Origin: CAKQOE01 sp051892195
Lineage (GTDB): Bacteria; Bacillota; Clostridia; Peptostreptococcales; Anaerovoracaceae
Reading direction: 5' to 3'
NCBI GenBank assembly: GCA_051892195.1
Contig: JBJFFZ010000015.1
Location: forward strand, 1-5,938
DNA: 5,938 nt
Shown: positions 1-5,847 of the stretch, one piece after another
Layout of the letters: each line of letters opens with the position of its first letter
Position numbering within the stretch: position 1 is the first letter of the stretch
The notes under the pieces: model-generated
What the model was told of the DNA's origin: nothing
The model's database searches: none
What the model saw: the letters and a program-made list of their open reading frames with translations, nothing else
Position numbers and translations under genes: made by a program

Positions 1-1
1 A

Positions 2-976
2 ATCTGTGAAAAGATACAAAAAGAGCTTGCGGTTTCCGAAGCTCTGCTTCGTGCTGCACTGATACACACAGGAGAAGAGGACCTTCTGTTCCTCTGCGCA
101 CATCATTGCATTGTGGACGGCGTGTCCTGGAGAATCATTCTTTCCGATCTGGAGCTGGCTTACGGCCAGGCACAGGCAGGAGAGGCCATCCGTCTGCCTT
201 ACAAGACTCACAGCTACCGGGAATACGCAGAAGCTCTGCGCAGCTTCTGCAGCAGCACAGCCCTGCAGCGCCAGCTTTCCTTCTGGCAGAACATGCAGAA
301 AAAAATCATGTCCCTTCCAACGTCCGAATGTATGGACAGAGAACGAAACTTCCGGGAAATGGAATTTTCCATGTCCGAAGAAGAAACCGGCCGTCTGACG
401 GCCGCAAAGGCCAATGCAGCGGGAGCAGACCTGCGAGATCTGATCTGCACTGCAGCAGCGGAAAGCTTCTGCTTCATGAAGGGGCAGAGCGCAGTATCCG
501 TAGAACTGGAAGGCCACGGAAGAGACGATACAGGAGCAGGCATTGATCTGGACCGCACCGTGGGATGGTTTACTTCCGTATATCCGCTGGTATTCTCAGG
601 AATCCGGGGCATTCCACTTCAGGACCTGATCCGGGTCAAGGAAAGCATCCGCTCCATTCCTGCAAACGGCATCGGATATCAGGTGCTTCGCTGGATGGAC
701 GGGGAAGAAACAGAGCTGCTGCGCACCCGCCGGGGTCCTCAGATGACCCTGAACTATTTAGGGGAAATGGAGGAGGCCTCCGATACAGAAGCATACTTCC
801 GCTCCACGGCCGGAATTTCCGCAGGAAGCTCCATTGCGCCGGAAAACGTGTTCGGAACGGATCTCACGGTGAACTGTGTCATTCAGGAAGGCCGCTTCCT
901 TCTGTCTGTCCGCTATGCCCTTGAGGCTTATACACTACAGCAGATGGAAAACTTTGGAAGTGATCTTATAAAGGGA
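2..976 (+). other. Epimerization (E) domain, N-terminus missing
   Basis: This domain converts the carrier-bound L-aminoacyl or peptidyl residue of the upstream module to an L/D mixture. Visible motifs are HHCIVDGVSW (residues 34-43, bases 101-130) with the catalytic second His at 35; EGHGR (170-174), whose Glu is the expected second catalytic residue; DRTVGWFTSVYP (184-195); GIGYQVLR (223-230); and LNYLGEM (250-256). The HG...TVGWFTS...GIGY...NYLG series separates E domains from ordinary condensation domains. About the first quarter of a normal E domain lies left of the window. The right boundary is approximate. All motifs seen look functional. Confidence 0.93.
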
Positions 977-3900
977 CTGAATGACCTGACAGATGCCCTT
1001 GCAGAGTGCAACGAGCCGGTTATTACAGCATCCGACCTGGGGGAAACGGCATGGAGTCCGGAGGAATTCCAGACGGTATCTGCAGATTTTGCCGCACGGG
1101 GTGAAACCCTTCAGCGGATTTATCCGCTGCTGCCGCTGCAGGAGGCTATGCTGCTGAAGCATATCTCCGAGCCTCAGTCCCACGCTTACCGCATTGTGGA
1201 CATCTATCAGCTCAATGTGCTTCCGACCCAGGGGCAGCTTCGCCGTGCCATTGACCGGCTGGCCCGCCGCCATGAGGTTCTGCGGACCGCCATTGTATAC
1301 GAAGGGGTTCAGACCAGCCGGCAGGCCATTACCGACCGCATGCCGGGACTGACCATGCTGGATCTTACAAAGGATCCGGATCCTGCAGGCAGGGTGATGC
1401 AGCTTCGGCAGGAGCTTCTTGACACGGCCTTTGATCTTCAGAGAAAGCCCCTGCTTCAGTTTACCTGCGCAGCCCTGTCAGACAGCAGCTGCTATCTGCT
1501 CCTTGCGGTCCATCACATTATTGTGGACGGCTGGTGCACCGATGTCTATATGAATGATTTTCAGCAGTTCCTTCAGGAAGCCATGAATCAGGACGAAGAC
1601 GCAGCAGCCCGGTTCCGGGCTGTACCGGAGACTGCAGGCTCCTATGAGGCTGCGGTCCGGGAGATGGCTGACCGGGATCGGAAGCAGTCCCTCAATTACT
1701 GGAAAAACCTGCTTGCAGGCTTTGAGGAACGGACCGCAGTTCCGTTCTTTGAACATGAGATCCGCCGGGAAGACAGCACCGCAGATACGGCACTTCTCGT
1801 GCTTGATCCTGCCCTGACGGGAGATCTGCAGGCTCTGTGCCAGTCTGCCCGGGCAACCATGGCCAACGGGGTGGAAATGCTCTGGGGACTTGTGCTTCAG
1901 AGCTACAGCAGAACGGATGATGCGGTATTTGCAAAGGTCGTATCCGGCCGGGACAAGGTTCAGCACACCGATGTCAGCCGTCTGGTGGGCTTTATGATCA
2001 ACTCCGTTCCGGTCCGGGTAAGGACCGGTGCAGGAACCACCGCCCGCCAGCTGCTGCGCACTCTGCAGCAGCAGACGGCAGACAGCAGCCGCTACGATGA
2101 CTGCGGTCTCGCAGAAATCCAGAATGCTGCAGCCTTCCGGGGTCCTCTGGTTTCATCGGTGCTGGCCTTTGAGAACTACGACAGCGGCCGGTCATCTGAG
2201 GAGGCTTGCGGTACGTACAGCTTTGAAATGAAGGAGGTCCTCTGCAAAGAGGAATTCTTCGGGGAACTGGATCTCACTGCATGGATGGATGAAGCAGGGC
2301 AGCTTTGTGTCCGCATGAACTACGACCCGTCAAAGTACAGCGCCGCAGAAATCCGCAGGGTACAACAGCTCTTCCGCACCCTGGCAGAAGGGGTGACCCG
2401 CTGCCCGGATCAGCCTCTGAAAACCCTTCCGCTTCTTGATGAGGCAGAGAAGGAAGAGATCCTGCGGCTTTCAAAGGGTCCGGACATCACCTGGGAGCTG
2501 AAGGGCACCTGGCTGGATCTGTTTGCAGCTTCCGTAAGAGATTTTGCAGACCGGCCGGCAGTTTCCGATACGGAGGAAACCATTACTTATAAGGAGCTGG
2601 ATCAGAGATCCGACGCAGTGGCCGGTTGGCTCCTTCAGCAGGGAGCCGGTGCCGGAGATTTTGTGGCAGTGAACATGGACCGCAAAACCGCGTTTATTAC
2701 TGCCATTGTGGCCATCCACAAGATCGGCGCAGCCTATGTGCCGGTGGATCCGGAGTATCCGGCCCAGCGTGTGCAGTACATGCTCACAGACTCTCAGGCT
2801 GCTCTGGTTCTGACGGAAGCCTCTGTAAAGGAAGCACTTCGTGCGGCCCGGGAGCAGAACCCGGAGATTCCGCAGAAAAAGCCGCAGGCTCACGCTGCAG
2901 GTCTTGCCTATATGATTTACACCTCCGGCTCTACCGGAACCCCGAAGGGTGTGATGCTGCATCACGCAGGCCTTCTGAACTTCACCGAGGCCACCCGCCG
3001 GCAGAACCGGCTGACGCCGCAGGACCGCATCGGCCTGCATTTCTCCTTCTCCTTCGATTCTCATATCGAAGACGTGTTCCCGGTGCTTTCTTCCGGAGCC
3101 TGCATCTGCATCATGCCGGAGGAAATCCGAAAGGATCCAGACAGAATCTACCAGTTCCTGGAGAAGGAAGGCATTACCGGAGGGGGATTTACCACCTCCA
3201 TGGGTCGTCTCATGATGGCAAACTATCCGCTGAAGCAGCGTTATGTCACCTGCATCGGCGAGCCTCTGACCGGAGTGGTCAGTGAAACCACCCAGATCAT
3301 CAACCGCTACGGCCCGACGGAGTGCACCAATGTAGCCGCCCTGTATCCGCTGGAAAAGGGCAGAGTTTACCATAATATTCCGGTGGGCAGGCCAATGCCG
3401 GGAGGCTTCTGCTTTATCCTGGATCCTCAGAACCGGCTGCTGCCGCAGGGCGCAGTAGGAGAGCTCTGTTACGCAGGCATTCAGGTGGGAAGAGGCTACT
3501 GGAAGCAGGGGCAGAAGACCGCAGAGGTCTTTGAAGCCTGCCCGTTTGCAGAAGGCGTTACCATGTACCATACCGGGGATCTGGCCAGATACAACGAAGA
3601 GGGGCTTTTGGAGTGTCTCGGAAGAATGGACGGCCAGGTGAAGCTGCGGGGCTACCGGATTGAGCCTGGAGAAATCGAAAGCACTGCCATGCAGCACGAA
3701 GGAATCCGTCAGGCTGCCGCCGCAGTAAAAAATGAACAGCTCTGTCTGTACTATACCCTGCGGGAGGACGCAGAGGCGGCCGCTCCGCAGGCCCTTAAGG
3801 AATGGCTCGGGAAGCGGCTGGCGCCGCATATGGTGCCTTCGGTACTGATTCCGCTGGATGCCATGCCATTGACACCAAATGGAAAAATCGACCGCAAGTC

Positions 3901-4906
3901 CCTGCCGCAGCCGCGGCAGAGCGCAGATGTAGAAAATCTGCCTCCTGCAACTCCTGCGGAAGCAAAATATCTGCAGATTGCAAAGGAATTCCTGCCGGGA
4001 ACGGACTTCGGACCGACGGACGACCTGATCCGGCTGGGGATGAATTCCCTTACGGTCATGAAGTTTGTCATGCAGATCCGCACCTTCAACAAGCGGATCC
4101 GTGTATCGGATGTCATGCGCCACAGAACCATACGGGCCATCCTTGCAGGGGACGGTGAGATCTGCTGGTTCCACCAGCCGTACGACCCGAAAAAGCCGGT
4201 GCTTGCAGCCATGCAGGGAATCATGCCTTTAAACGGCATGCTGCCGAAGTATAACGAGTGGAGCGGGGAATATAATATCTTTGTATTTGAACCGTTTGAC
4301 GAGCATTATCACCGGCTCTTTGCAGGATGCTCCTACGATCAGGTCATGGATACCTATGCAAATCTTTTAGAATCCCACATGCCGCAGGGAGCCGTGCTTG
4401 CAGGCTTTGCAGGAAGCTCCTGGGGCGGAGAGCTGTGTTATCAGCTTGCCCGCCGGTGGGAGGAAAAGCATAAAACACAGCCGTTTGTGCTGATGCTGGA
4501 TACGTGGATTTCCGATCCGAAGGATCCTGCCGCAATTGCGTCATCCGGGGCTCCGGATGCTCCTGGTGCTTCTGATTTTGTTTCAGAGGAATTTTTAGAA
4601 CGATTCCGGGAAAATGTGACTGCGGAGGAATTCCGCTACAAGCACCGGCTCATTGCCCGGTTGGAGGAGACACAGCGCACAGTGGTTCCTTACCACGGTC
4701 CGGTGTATTATATGAACGCCATGAAGGACTACACAGAGGAAGAGCAGCAGAAGAAGCTGGCCGGAATCCGGAAGCTCTTCCCGCAGCTTTGGATTCGCGA
4801 TTTCCACGACTCCGACCACTACGACCTGTTCCTGGATCAGGAGCTGAATCCGGTTTACCGTAAGCTTCTGTCCGGCCTGCGGAGCGGCCGCAGTCAGAAT
4901 GAATAG
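2..4906 (+). CDS. Nonribosomal peptide synthetase, C-terminal part (E-C-A-T-TE), 5' truncated by window edge
   Basis: This is the last 1634 residues of a multimodular NRPS, a cytoplasmic enzyme that builds a peptide from amino acids held on carrier domains. The frame is open from base 2, and the TAG stop is at 4904-4906. Domains in window numbering: epimerization about 1-325, condensation about 370-800, adenylation about 830-1300, thiolation about 1312-1385, thioesterase about 1395-1634. The E domain must follow a C-A-T set encoded left of the window, so the protein has at least two modules. A GTG at 113 is not the start: it codes the Val inside the HHCIVDG active-site motif, and homologous sequence continues upstream of it. 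The thioesterase marks this as the releasing subunit. Predicted action: epimerize the penultimate residue, add one last amino acid, release the peptide. The product and the full gene length cannot be told from this window. The family call is very secure. Confidence 0.97.
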   Translation: MCEKIQKELAVSEALLRAALIHTGEEDLLFLCAHHCIVDGVSWRIILSDLELAYGQAQAGEAIRLPYKTHSYREYAEALRSFCSSTALQRQLSFWQNMQKKIMSLPTSECMDRERNFREMEFSMSEEETGRLTAAKANAAGADLRDLICTAAAESFCFMKGQSAVSVELEGHGRDDTGAGIDLDRTVGWFTSVYPLVFSGIRGIPLQDLIRVKESIRSIPANGIGYQVLRWMDGEETELLRTRRGPQMTLNYLGEMEEASDTEAYFRSTAGISAGSSIAPENVFGTDLTVNCVIQEGRFLLSVRYALEAYTLQQMENFGSDLIKGLNDLTDALAECNEPVITASDLGETAWSPEEFQTVSADFAARGETLQRIYPLLPLQEAMLLKHISEPQSHAYRIVDIYQLNVLPTQGQLRRAIDRLARRHEVLRTAIVYEGVQTSRQAITDRMPGLTMLDLTKDPDPAGRVMQLRQELLDTAFDLQRKPLLQFTCAALSDSSCYLLLAVHHIIVDGWCTDVYMNDFQQFLQEAMNQDEDAAARFRAVPETAGSYEAAVREMADRDRKQSLNYWKNLLAGFEERTAVPFFEHEIRREDSTADTALLVLDPALTGDLQALCQSARATMANGVEMLWGLVLQSYSRTDDAVFAKVVSGRDKVQHTDVSRLVGFMINSVPVRVRTGAGTTARQLLRTLQQQTADSSRYDDCGLAEIQNAAAFRGPLVSSVLAFENYDSGRSSEEACGTYSFEMKEVLCKEEFFGELDLTAWMDEAGQLCVRMNYDPSKYSAAEIRRVQQLFRTLAEGVTRCPDQPLKTLPLLDEAEKEEILRLSKGPDITWELKGTWLDLFAASVRDFADRPAVSDTEETITYKELDQRSDAVAGWLLQQGAGAGDFVAVNMDRKTAFITAIVAIHKIGAAYVPVDPEYPAQRVQYMLTDSQAALVLTEASVKEALRAAREQNPEIPQKKPQAHAAGLAYMIYTSGSTGTPKGVMLHHAGLLNFTEATRRQNRLTPQDRIGLHFSFSFDSHIEDVFPVLSSGACICIMPEEIRKDPDRIYQFLEKEGITGGGFTTSMGRLMMANYPLKQRYVTCIGEPLTGVVSETTQIINRYGPTECTNVAALYPLEKGRVYHNIPVGRPMPGGFCFILDPQNRLLPQGAVGELCYAGIQVGRGYWKQGQKTAEVFEACPFAEGVTMYHTGDLARYNEEGLLECLGRMDGQVKLRGYRIEPGEIESTAMQHEGIRQAAAAVKNEQLCLYYTLREDAEAAAPQALKEWLGKRLAPHMVPSVLIPLDAMPLTPNGKIDRKSLPQPRQSADVENLPPATPAEAKYLQIAKEFLPGTDFGPTDDLIRLGMNSLTVMKFVMQIRTFNKRIRVSDVMRHRTIRAILAGDGEICWFHQPYDPKKPVLAAMQGIMPLNGMLPKYNEWSGEYNIFVFEPFDEHYHRLFAGCSYDQVMDTYANLLESHMPQGAVLAGFAGSSWGGELCYQLARRWEEKHKTQPFVLMLDTWISDPKDPAAIASSGAPDAPGASDFVSEEFLERFRENVTAEEFRYKHRLIARLEETQRTVVPYHGPVYYMNAMKDYTEEEQQKKLAGIRKLFPQLWIRDFHDSDHYDLFLDQELNPVYRKLLSGLRSGRSQNE
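1109..2410 (+). other. Condensation (C) domain, probably of the D-donor (DCL) type
   Basis: This domain forms the peptide bond between the upstream donor and the amino acid on the downstream carrier. Motifs in order are YPLLPLQEAML (residues 374-384), RHEVLRT (423-429), HHIIVDGWCTDV (504-515, bases 1511-1546) with the catalytic second His at 505, and GRDKVQHTDVSRLVGFMINS (from 649). The stretch about 670-725 contains a QQQTADSSRYDD segment and a SSVLAFENY segment. Its place directly after an E domain, together with known NRPS logic, suggests that it accepts a D-configured donor. That subtype is inferred from position rather than from a phylogeny. The usual Ser after DGW is Cys here, and the usual Gly in the first motif is Ala. 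Confidence 0.9.
2485..3916 (+). other. Adenylation (A) domain, substrate not assigned
   Basis: This domain activates the last amino acid with ATP and loads it on the following carrier. All main core motifs are present: ITYKEL (from residue 861), HKIGAAYVPVDPEYP (from 906), MIYTSGSTGTPKG (A3, phosphate-binding loop, bases 2912-2950), FDSHIEDVF (A4, Asp at 1019), NRYGPTECT (A5, from 1101), GELCYAGIQVGRGY (A6, from 1153), YHTGDLARY (A7, from 1189), KLRGYRIEPGEIE (A8, from 1214), APHMVP (A9) and NGKIDRKSLP (A10) with the catalytic Lys at 1295. Alignment by eye to gramicidin synthetase GrsA gives pocket residues D,S,E,G,T,I,R,N,V,K. This matches no code I can name with confidence. The length between A4 and A5 equals that of GrsA, so the alignment needs no gaps. 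Confidence 0.94.
3935..4156 (+). other. Thiolation / peptidyl carrier (T) domain
   Basis: The core LGMNSLTVMKF carries the Ser expected to receive 4'-phosphopantetheine (residue 1349, bases 4046-4048). It sits between the adenylation A10 motif and the thioesterase, as expected for a terminal carrier. The usual core is LGG(D/H)S, so Met and Asn replace the common Gly and Asp/His. The helical pattern around the Ser is kept, and I expect the domain to be functional. No phosphopantetheinyl transferase gene is in the window. Confidence 0.88.
4184..4906 (+). other. Terminal thioesterase (TE) domain
   Basis: This alpha/beta-hydrolase domain releases the finished peptide by hydrolysis or cyclization. 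The nucleophile elbow is GSSWGG (residues 1471-1476) in a GxSxG pattern, with the Ser at 1473 (bases 4418-4420). A likely catalytic Asp is at 1500 in MLDTWISD, the position used by type I NRPS thioesterases after the nucleophile strand. The likely catalytic His is at 1606 in DSDHYDLF (base 4817). The N-terminal part is divergent and lacks the common FPG opening motif. Its fusion to the NRPS C-terminus makes it type I. Hydrolysis and macrocyclization cannot be told apart from sequence. Confidence 0.88.
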
Positions 4907-4910
4907 GAGG
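4905..4910 (+). promoter_or_regulatory. Ribosome binding site AGGAGG overlapping the NRPS stop codon
   Basis: AGGAGG shares its first two bases with the TAG stop of the NRPS gene and lies 4 bases before an ATG at 4915. A full-consensus site placed this way is typical of translational coupling to the next gene of an operon. The frame it serves ends after 15 codons. Confidence 0.6.
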
Positions 4911-4914
4911 CACC

Positions 4915-4962
4915 ATGGACACAAAGGACATCCGCGGATTTATGCGGAGCTTTGAATGCTGA
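4915..4962 (+). pseudogene. 15-codon stub of a probable lost downstream operon gene
   Basis: ATG at 4915 to TGA at 4960-4962 encodes MDTKDIRGFMRSFEC. The frame is preceded by the strong ribosome binding site at 4905-4910 and starts 9 bases after the NRPS stop, so it looks like the true beginning of the next operon gene. A protein this short is unlikely to be the intended product. The +1 frame over the same bases stays open to a TAA at 4997-4999 and ends with a polar, protein-like run LNAENNSYQLIDKKR. This may mean a frameshift or deletion joined two pieces. I do not recognise either piece. Alternatives are a real micropeptide or a chance ORF. Confidence 0.35.
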
Positions 4963-4985
4963 AAATAATTCGTACCAGCTGATTG

Positions 4986-5032
4986 ACAAAAAGCGTTAAA
5001 CCATTGGAAATGAATGGATTGACGCTTTTTGT
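4986..5032. terminator. Bidirectional rho-independent terminator between convergent genes
   Basis: Arms 4986-5005 and 5013-5032 form a 20-position stem with a 7-base loop. It has one A-A mismatch, one G-T wobble and a perfect 11-bp outer part (ACAAAAAGCGT against ACGCTTTTTGT). The outer arm supplies an A tract on the left and a T tract on the right, so a GC core followed by a U run appears on transcripts of both strands. It lies 80 bases after the NRPS stop and 100 bases after the end of the - strand abiEi gene, and so fits as a shared terminator. The last bases of the +1-frame remnant (TAA at 4997) fall inside the left arm. Confidence 0.85.
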
Positions 5033-5036
5033 GTTT

Positions 5037-5138
5037 ATGTATGAGAATACCACCGGCCCTGCCAGTGAGAATGGACGGACGCATAAATCTGTGCATATTA
5101 CAGCGATTCCCAACGACCTGTATCCGGTTTACTTATAA
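5037..5138 (+). CDS. Small 33-codon ORF, unrecognised, possibly a C-terminal gene remnant
   Basis: ATG at 5037 to TAA at 5136-5138 encodes 33 residues, starting MYENTTGPASENGRTHKS and ending AIPNDLYPVYL. The polar and charged composition, with few hydrophobic runs, resembles the tail of a real protein more than a random translation. There is no ribosome binding site: the T tract of the terminator lies directly upstream. Its last six bases overlap the stop end of the antisense abiEi gene. I infer a remnant of a gene whose front is lost, not an expressed ORF. I do not recognise the family, and chance is quite possible. Confidence 0.2.
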   Translation: MYENTTGPASENGRTHKSVHITAIPNDLYPVYL

Positions 5139-5711
5139 AAGCACCTCCAGATATGTTCGTACGACCTTTTCACATCTGAGCTGCTTCGCATATGCATATA
5201 ACCGATCAATCTTCCTGTCCCTTCGTTTCAGGTAATTTTTCAGTACCTCAGATGTTTCTTCAATGCCAATCTTATTCCTGTAATAGATGATATCCACAAC
5301 CGTTTTTTCTATATCAAAGATATGAAAAACATTATCGCCTTCACGGATTTCGGTAATTCCAAGATTCATACGGGCAGGATCAAAGTAGAATATCTTTATT
5401 TCCGGCCATTCAGGCAGGGTGACAACTTTTTTCTTTCGCTCGATTGCCACATCAACCGCATCCGGCAGGAAGGTTGTCAGTTCATAGTATCTCGCAGCAC
5501 TCATGAGACATATGACACCATATGGTACGTAGGCTTCCGCACTATAGAAGTCGTTTTCCTCTCCATTGTAGGAGAGATTTTCATAGGTGCTTCGATTGAT
5601 ACGGCGGAGAAGTCCCTCCTTTTCAAGCTTGCTTGTTTTGTAATAAGAATACCCCATATCCTTAAGCTCAGCGGTAGTAAGGAACTTTTTATTTTCAGCG
5701 AGTCCATTCAT
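5133..5711 (-). CDS. AbiEi-family antitoxin / transcriptional regulator (type IV toxin-antitoxin), no toxin gene adjacent
   Basis: A 192-residue protein of the AbiEi family. In AbiE systems this antitoxin counteracts the AbiEii nucleotidyltransferase toxin without binding it and represses its own operon. Residues about 10-48 (LTTAELKDMGYSYYKTSKLE onward to RRINRSTYEN) form a winged-helix DNA-binding domain. Residues 62-95 contain VPYGVICLMSAARYYELT and DAVDVAIERKKK, and residues 130-149 contain FDIEKTVVDIIYYRNKIG, the family's conserved EKTxVDxxxYRNKxG-type signature. The length is normal for the family. I chose the ATG at 5711 because GGAGGTGA lies 5 bases before it; an in-frame ATG at 5735 has no such site and would place this site inside the gene. 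No AbiEii reading frame follows the TAA at 5133-5135, so the gene appears orphan. The family call comes from recognised motifs and has not been checked by a search. Confidence 0.83.
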   Translation of the reverse strand: MNGLAENKKFLTTAELKDMGYSYYKTSKLEKEGLLRRINRSTYENLSYNGEENDFYSAEAYVPYGVICLMSAARYYELTTFLPDAVDVAIERKKKVVTLPEWPEIKIFYFDPARMNLGITEIREGDNVFHIFDIEKTVVDIIYYRNKIGIEETSEVLKNYLKRRDRKIDRLYAYAKQLRCEKVVRTYLEVLL

Positions 5712-5716
5712 TTGAA

Positions 5717-5724
5717 TCACCTCC
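5717..5724 (-). promoter_or_regulatory. Ribosome binding site of the abiEi-family gene
   Basis: On the - strand this reads GGAGGTGA, a near-perfect match to the anti-Shine-Dalgarno sequence, 5 bases upstream of the ATG at 5711. It decides the start in favour of 5711 over the upstream in-frame ATG at 5735. Confidence 0.8.
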
Positions 5725-5760
5725 GCCTTTATCATATAACAACGAGAAGAAAAATTAAAC

Positions 5761-5793
5761 TAAATTCGGCAGTTATTTTAAAAGCCGAATTTA
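5761..5793 (-). promoter_or_regulatory. 10-bp inverted repeat upstream of abiEi: candidate operator or weak terminator
   Basis: TAAATTCGGC (5761-5770) and GCCGAATTTA (5784-5793) are perfect inverted copies separated by 13 bases, about 50 bases upstream of the abiEi start. AbiEi antitoxins are known to bind inverted repeats in their own promoters, so an autoregulatory operator is attractive. On the - strand the second arm is followed by GTTTAATTTTT, so it could instead be a weak terminator of something upstream. A TTGATA at 5797-5792 could serve as a -35 box, but I find no convincing -10 box at the right spacing, so no promoter is called. Confidence 0.45.
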
Positions 5794-5847
5794 TCAAAAA
5801 TTTGTTGAAGTTATTGTATGAGAAACAGAGATTTGCTTTTGTAACAT
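5794..5847 (-). CDS. 17-residue ORF with a good ribosome binding site, unrecognised
   Basis: ATG at 5847 to TGA at 5796-5794 encodes MLQKQISVSHTITSTNF. AAAGGAG at 5860-5854 sits 6 bases upstream of the ATG, ideal spacing for translation. The short product, rich in Ser and Thr, matches nothing I know. It could be the stub of a gene broken upstream of abiEi, a leader peptide, or chance. The TGA abuts the inverted repeat at 5761-5793. Confidence 0.25.
   Translation of the reverse strand: MLQKQISVSHTITSTNF

Noticed and set aside
1373..1384. GGATCCGGATCC tandem palindrome
   Set aside because: It encodes an ordinary Asp-Pro-Asp-Pro stretch in the linker of the condensation domain and has no partner repeat.
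2471..4174. Long open frame antisense to the adenylation and carrier domains (567 codons)
   Set aside because: It lies wholly opposite well-conserved NRPS sequence. Its translation is rich in Arg, His and Cys with no recognisable domain, as expected for a shadow of a GC-rich gene.
113..4906. GTG at 113 as the start of the large + strand gene
   Set aside because: The GTG codes the Val of the HHCIVDG active-site motif, and the frame is open and homologous upstream to base 2. The true start lies left of the window.
4915..5032. Leader peptide plus attenuator: 15-codon frame followed by the hairpin
   Set aside because: There is no run of codons for one amino acid, no competing antiterminator hairpin that I can see, and no + strand gene after the hairpin to control.
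4650..5096. Open - strand frames across the NRPS 3' end and terminator, tested as an AbiEii toxin
   Set aside because: No nucleotidyltransferase motif is visible, and the frames run antisense to the thioesterase domain and through the terminator hairpin.
5029..5235. 68-codon + strand frame over the end of abiEi
   Set aside because: It is mostly antisense to the abiEi coding region, begins inside the terminator T tract, has no ribosome binding site and gives a low-complexity product.
5731..5736. TATGAT on the - strand as the -10 box of abiEi
   Set aside because: The transcript would start within or next to the ribosome binding site, and the TTTAAT at -35 is a poor match.
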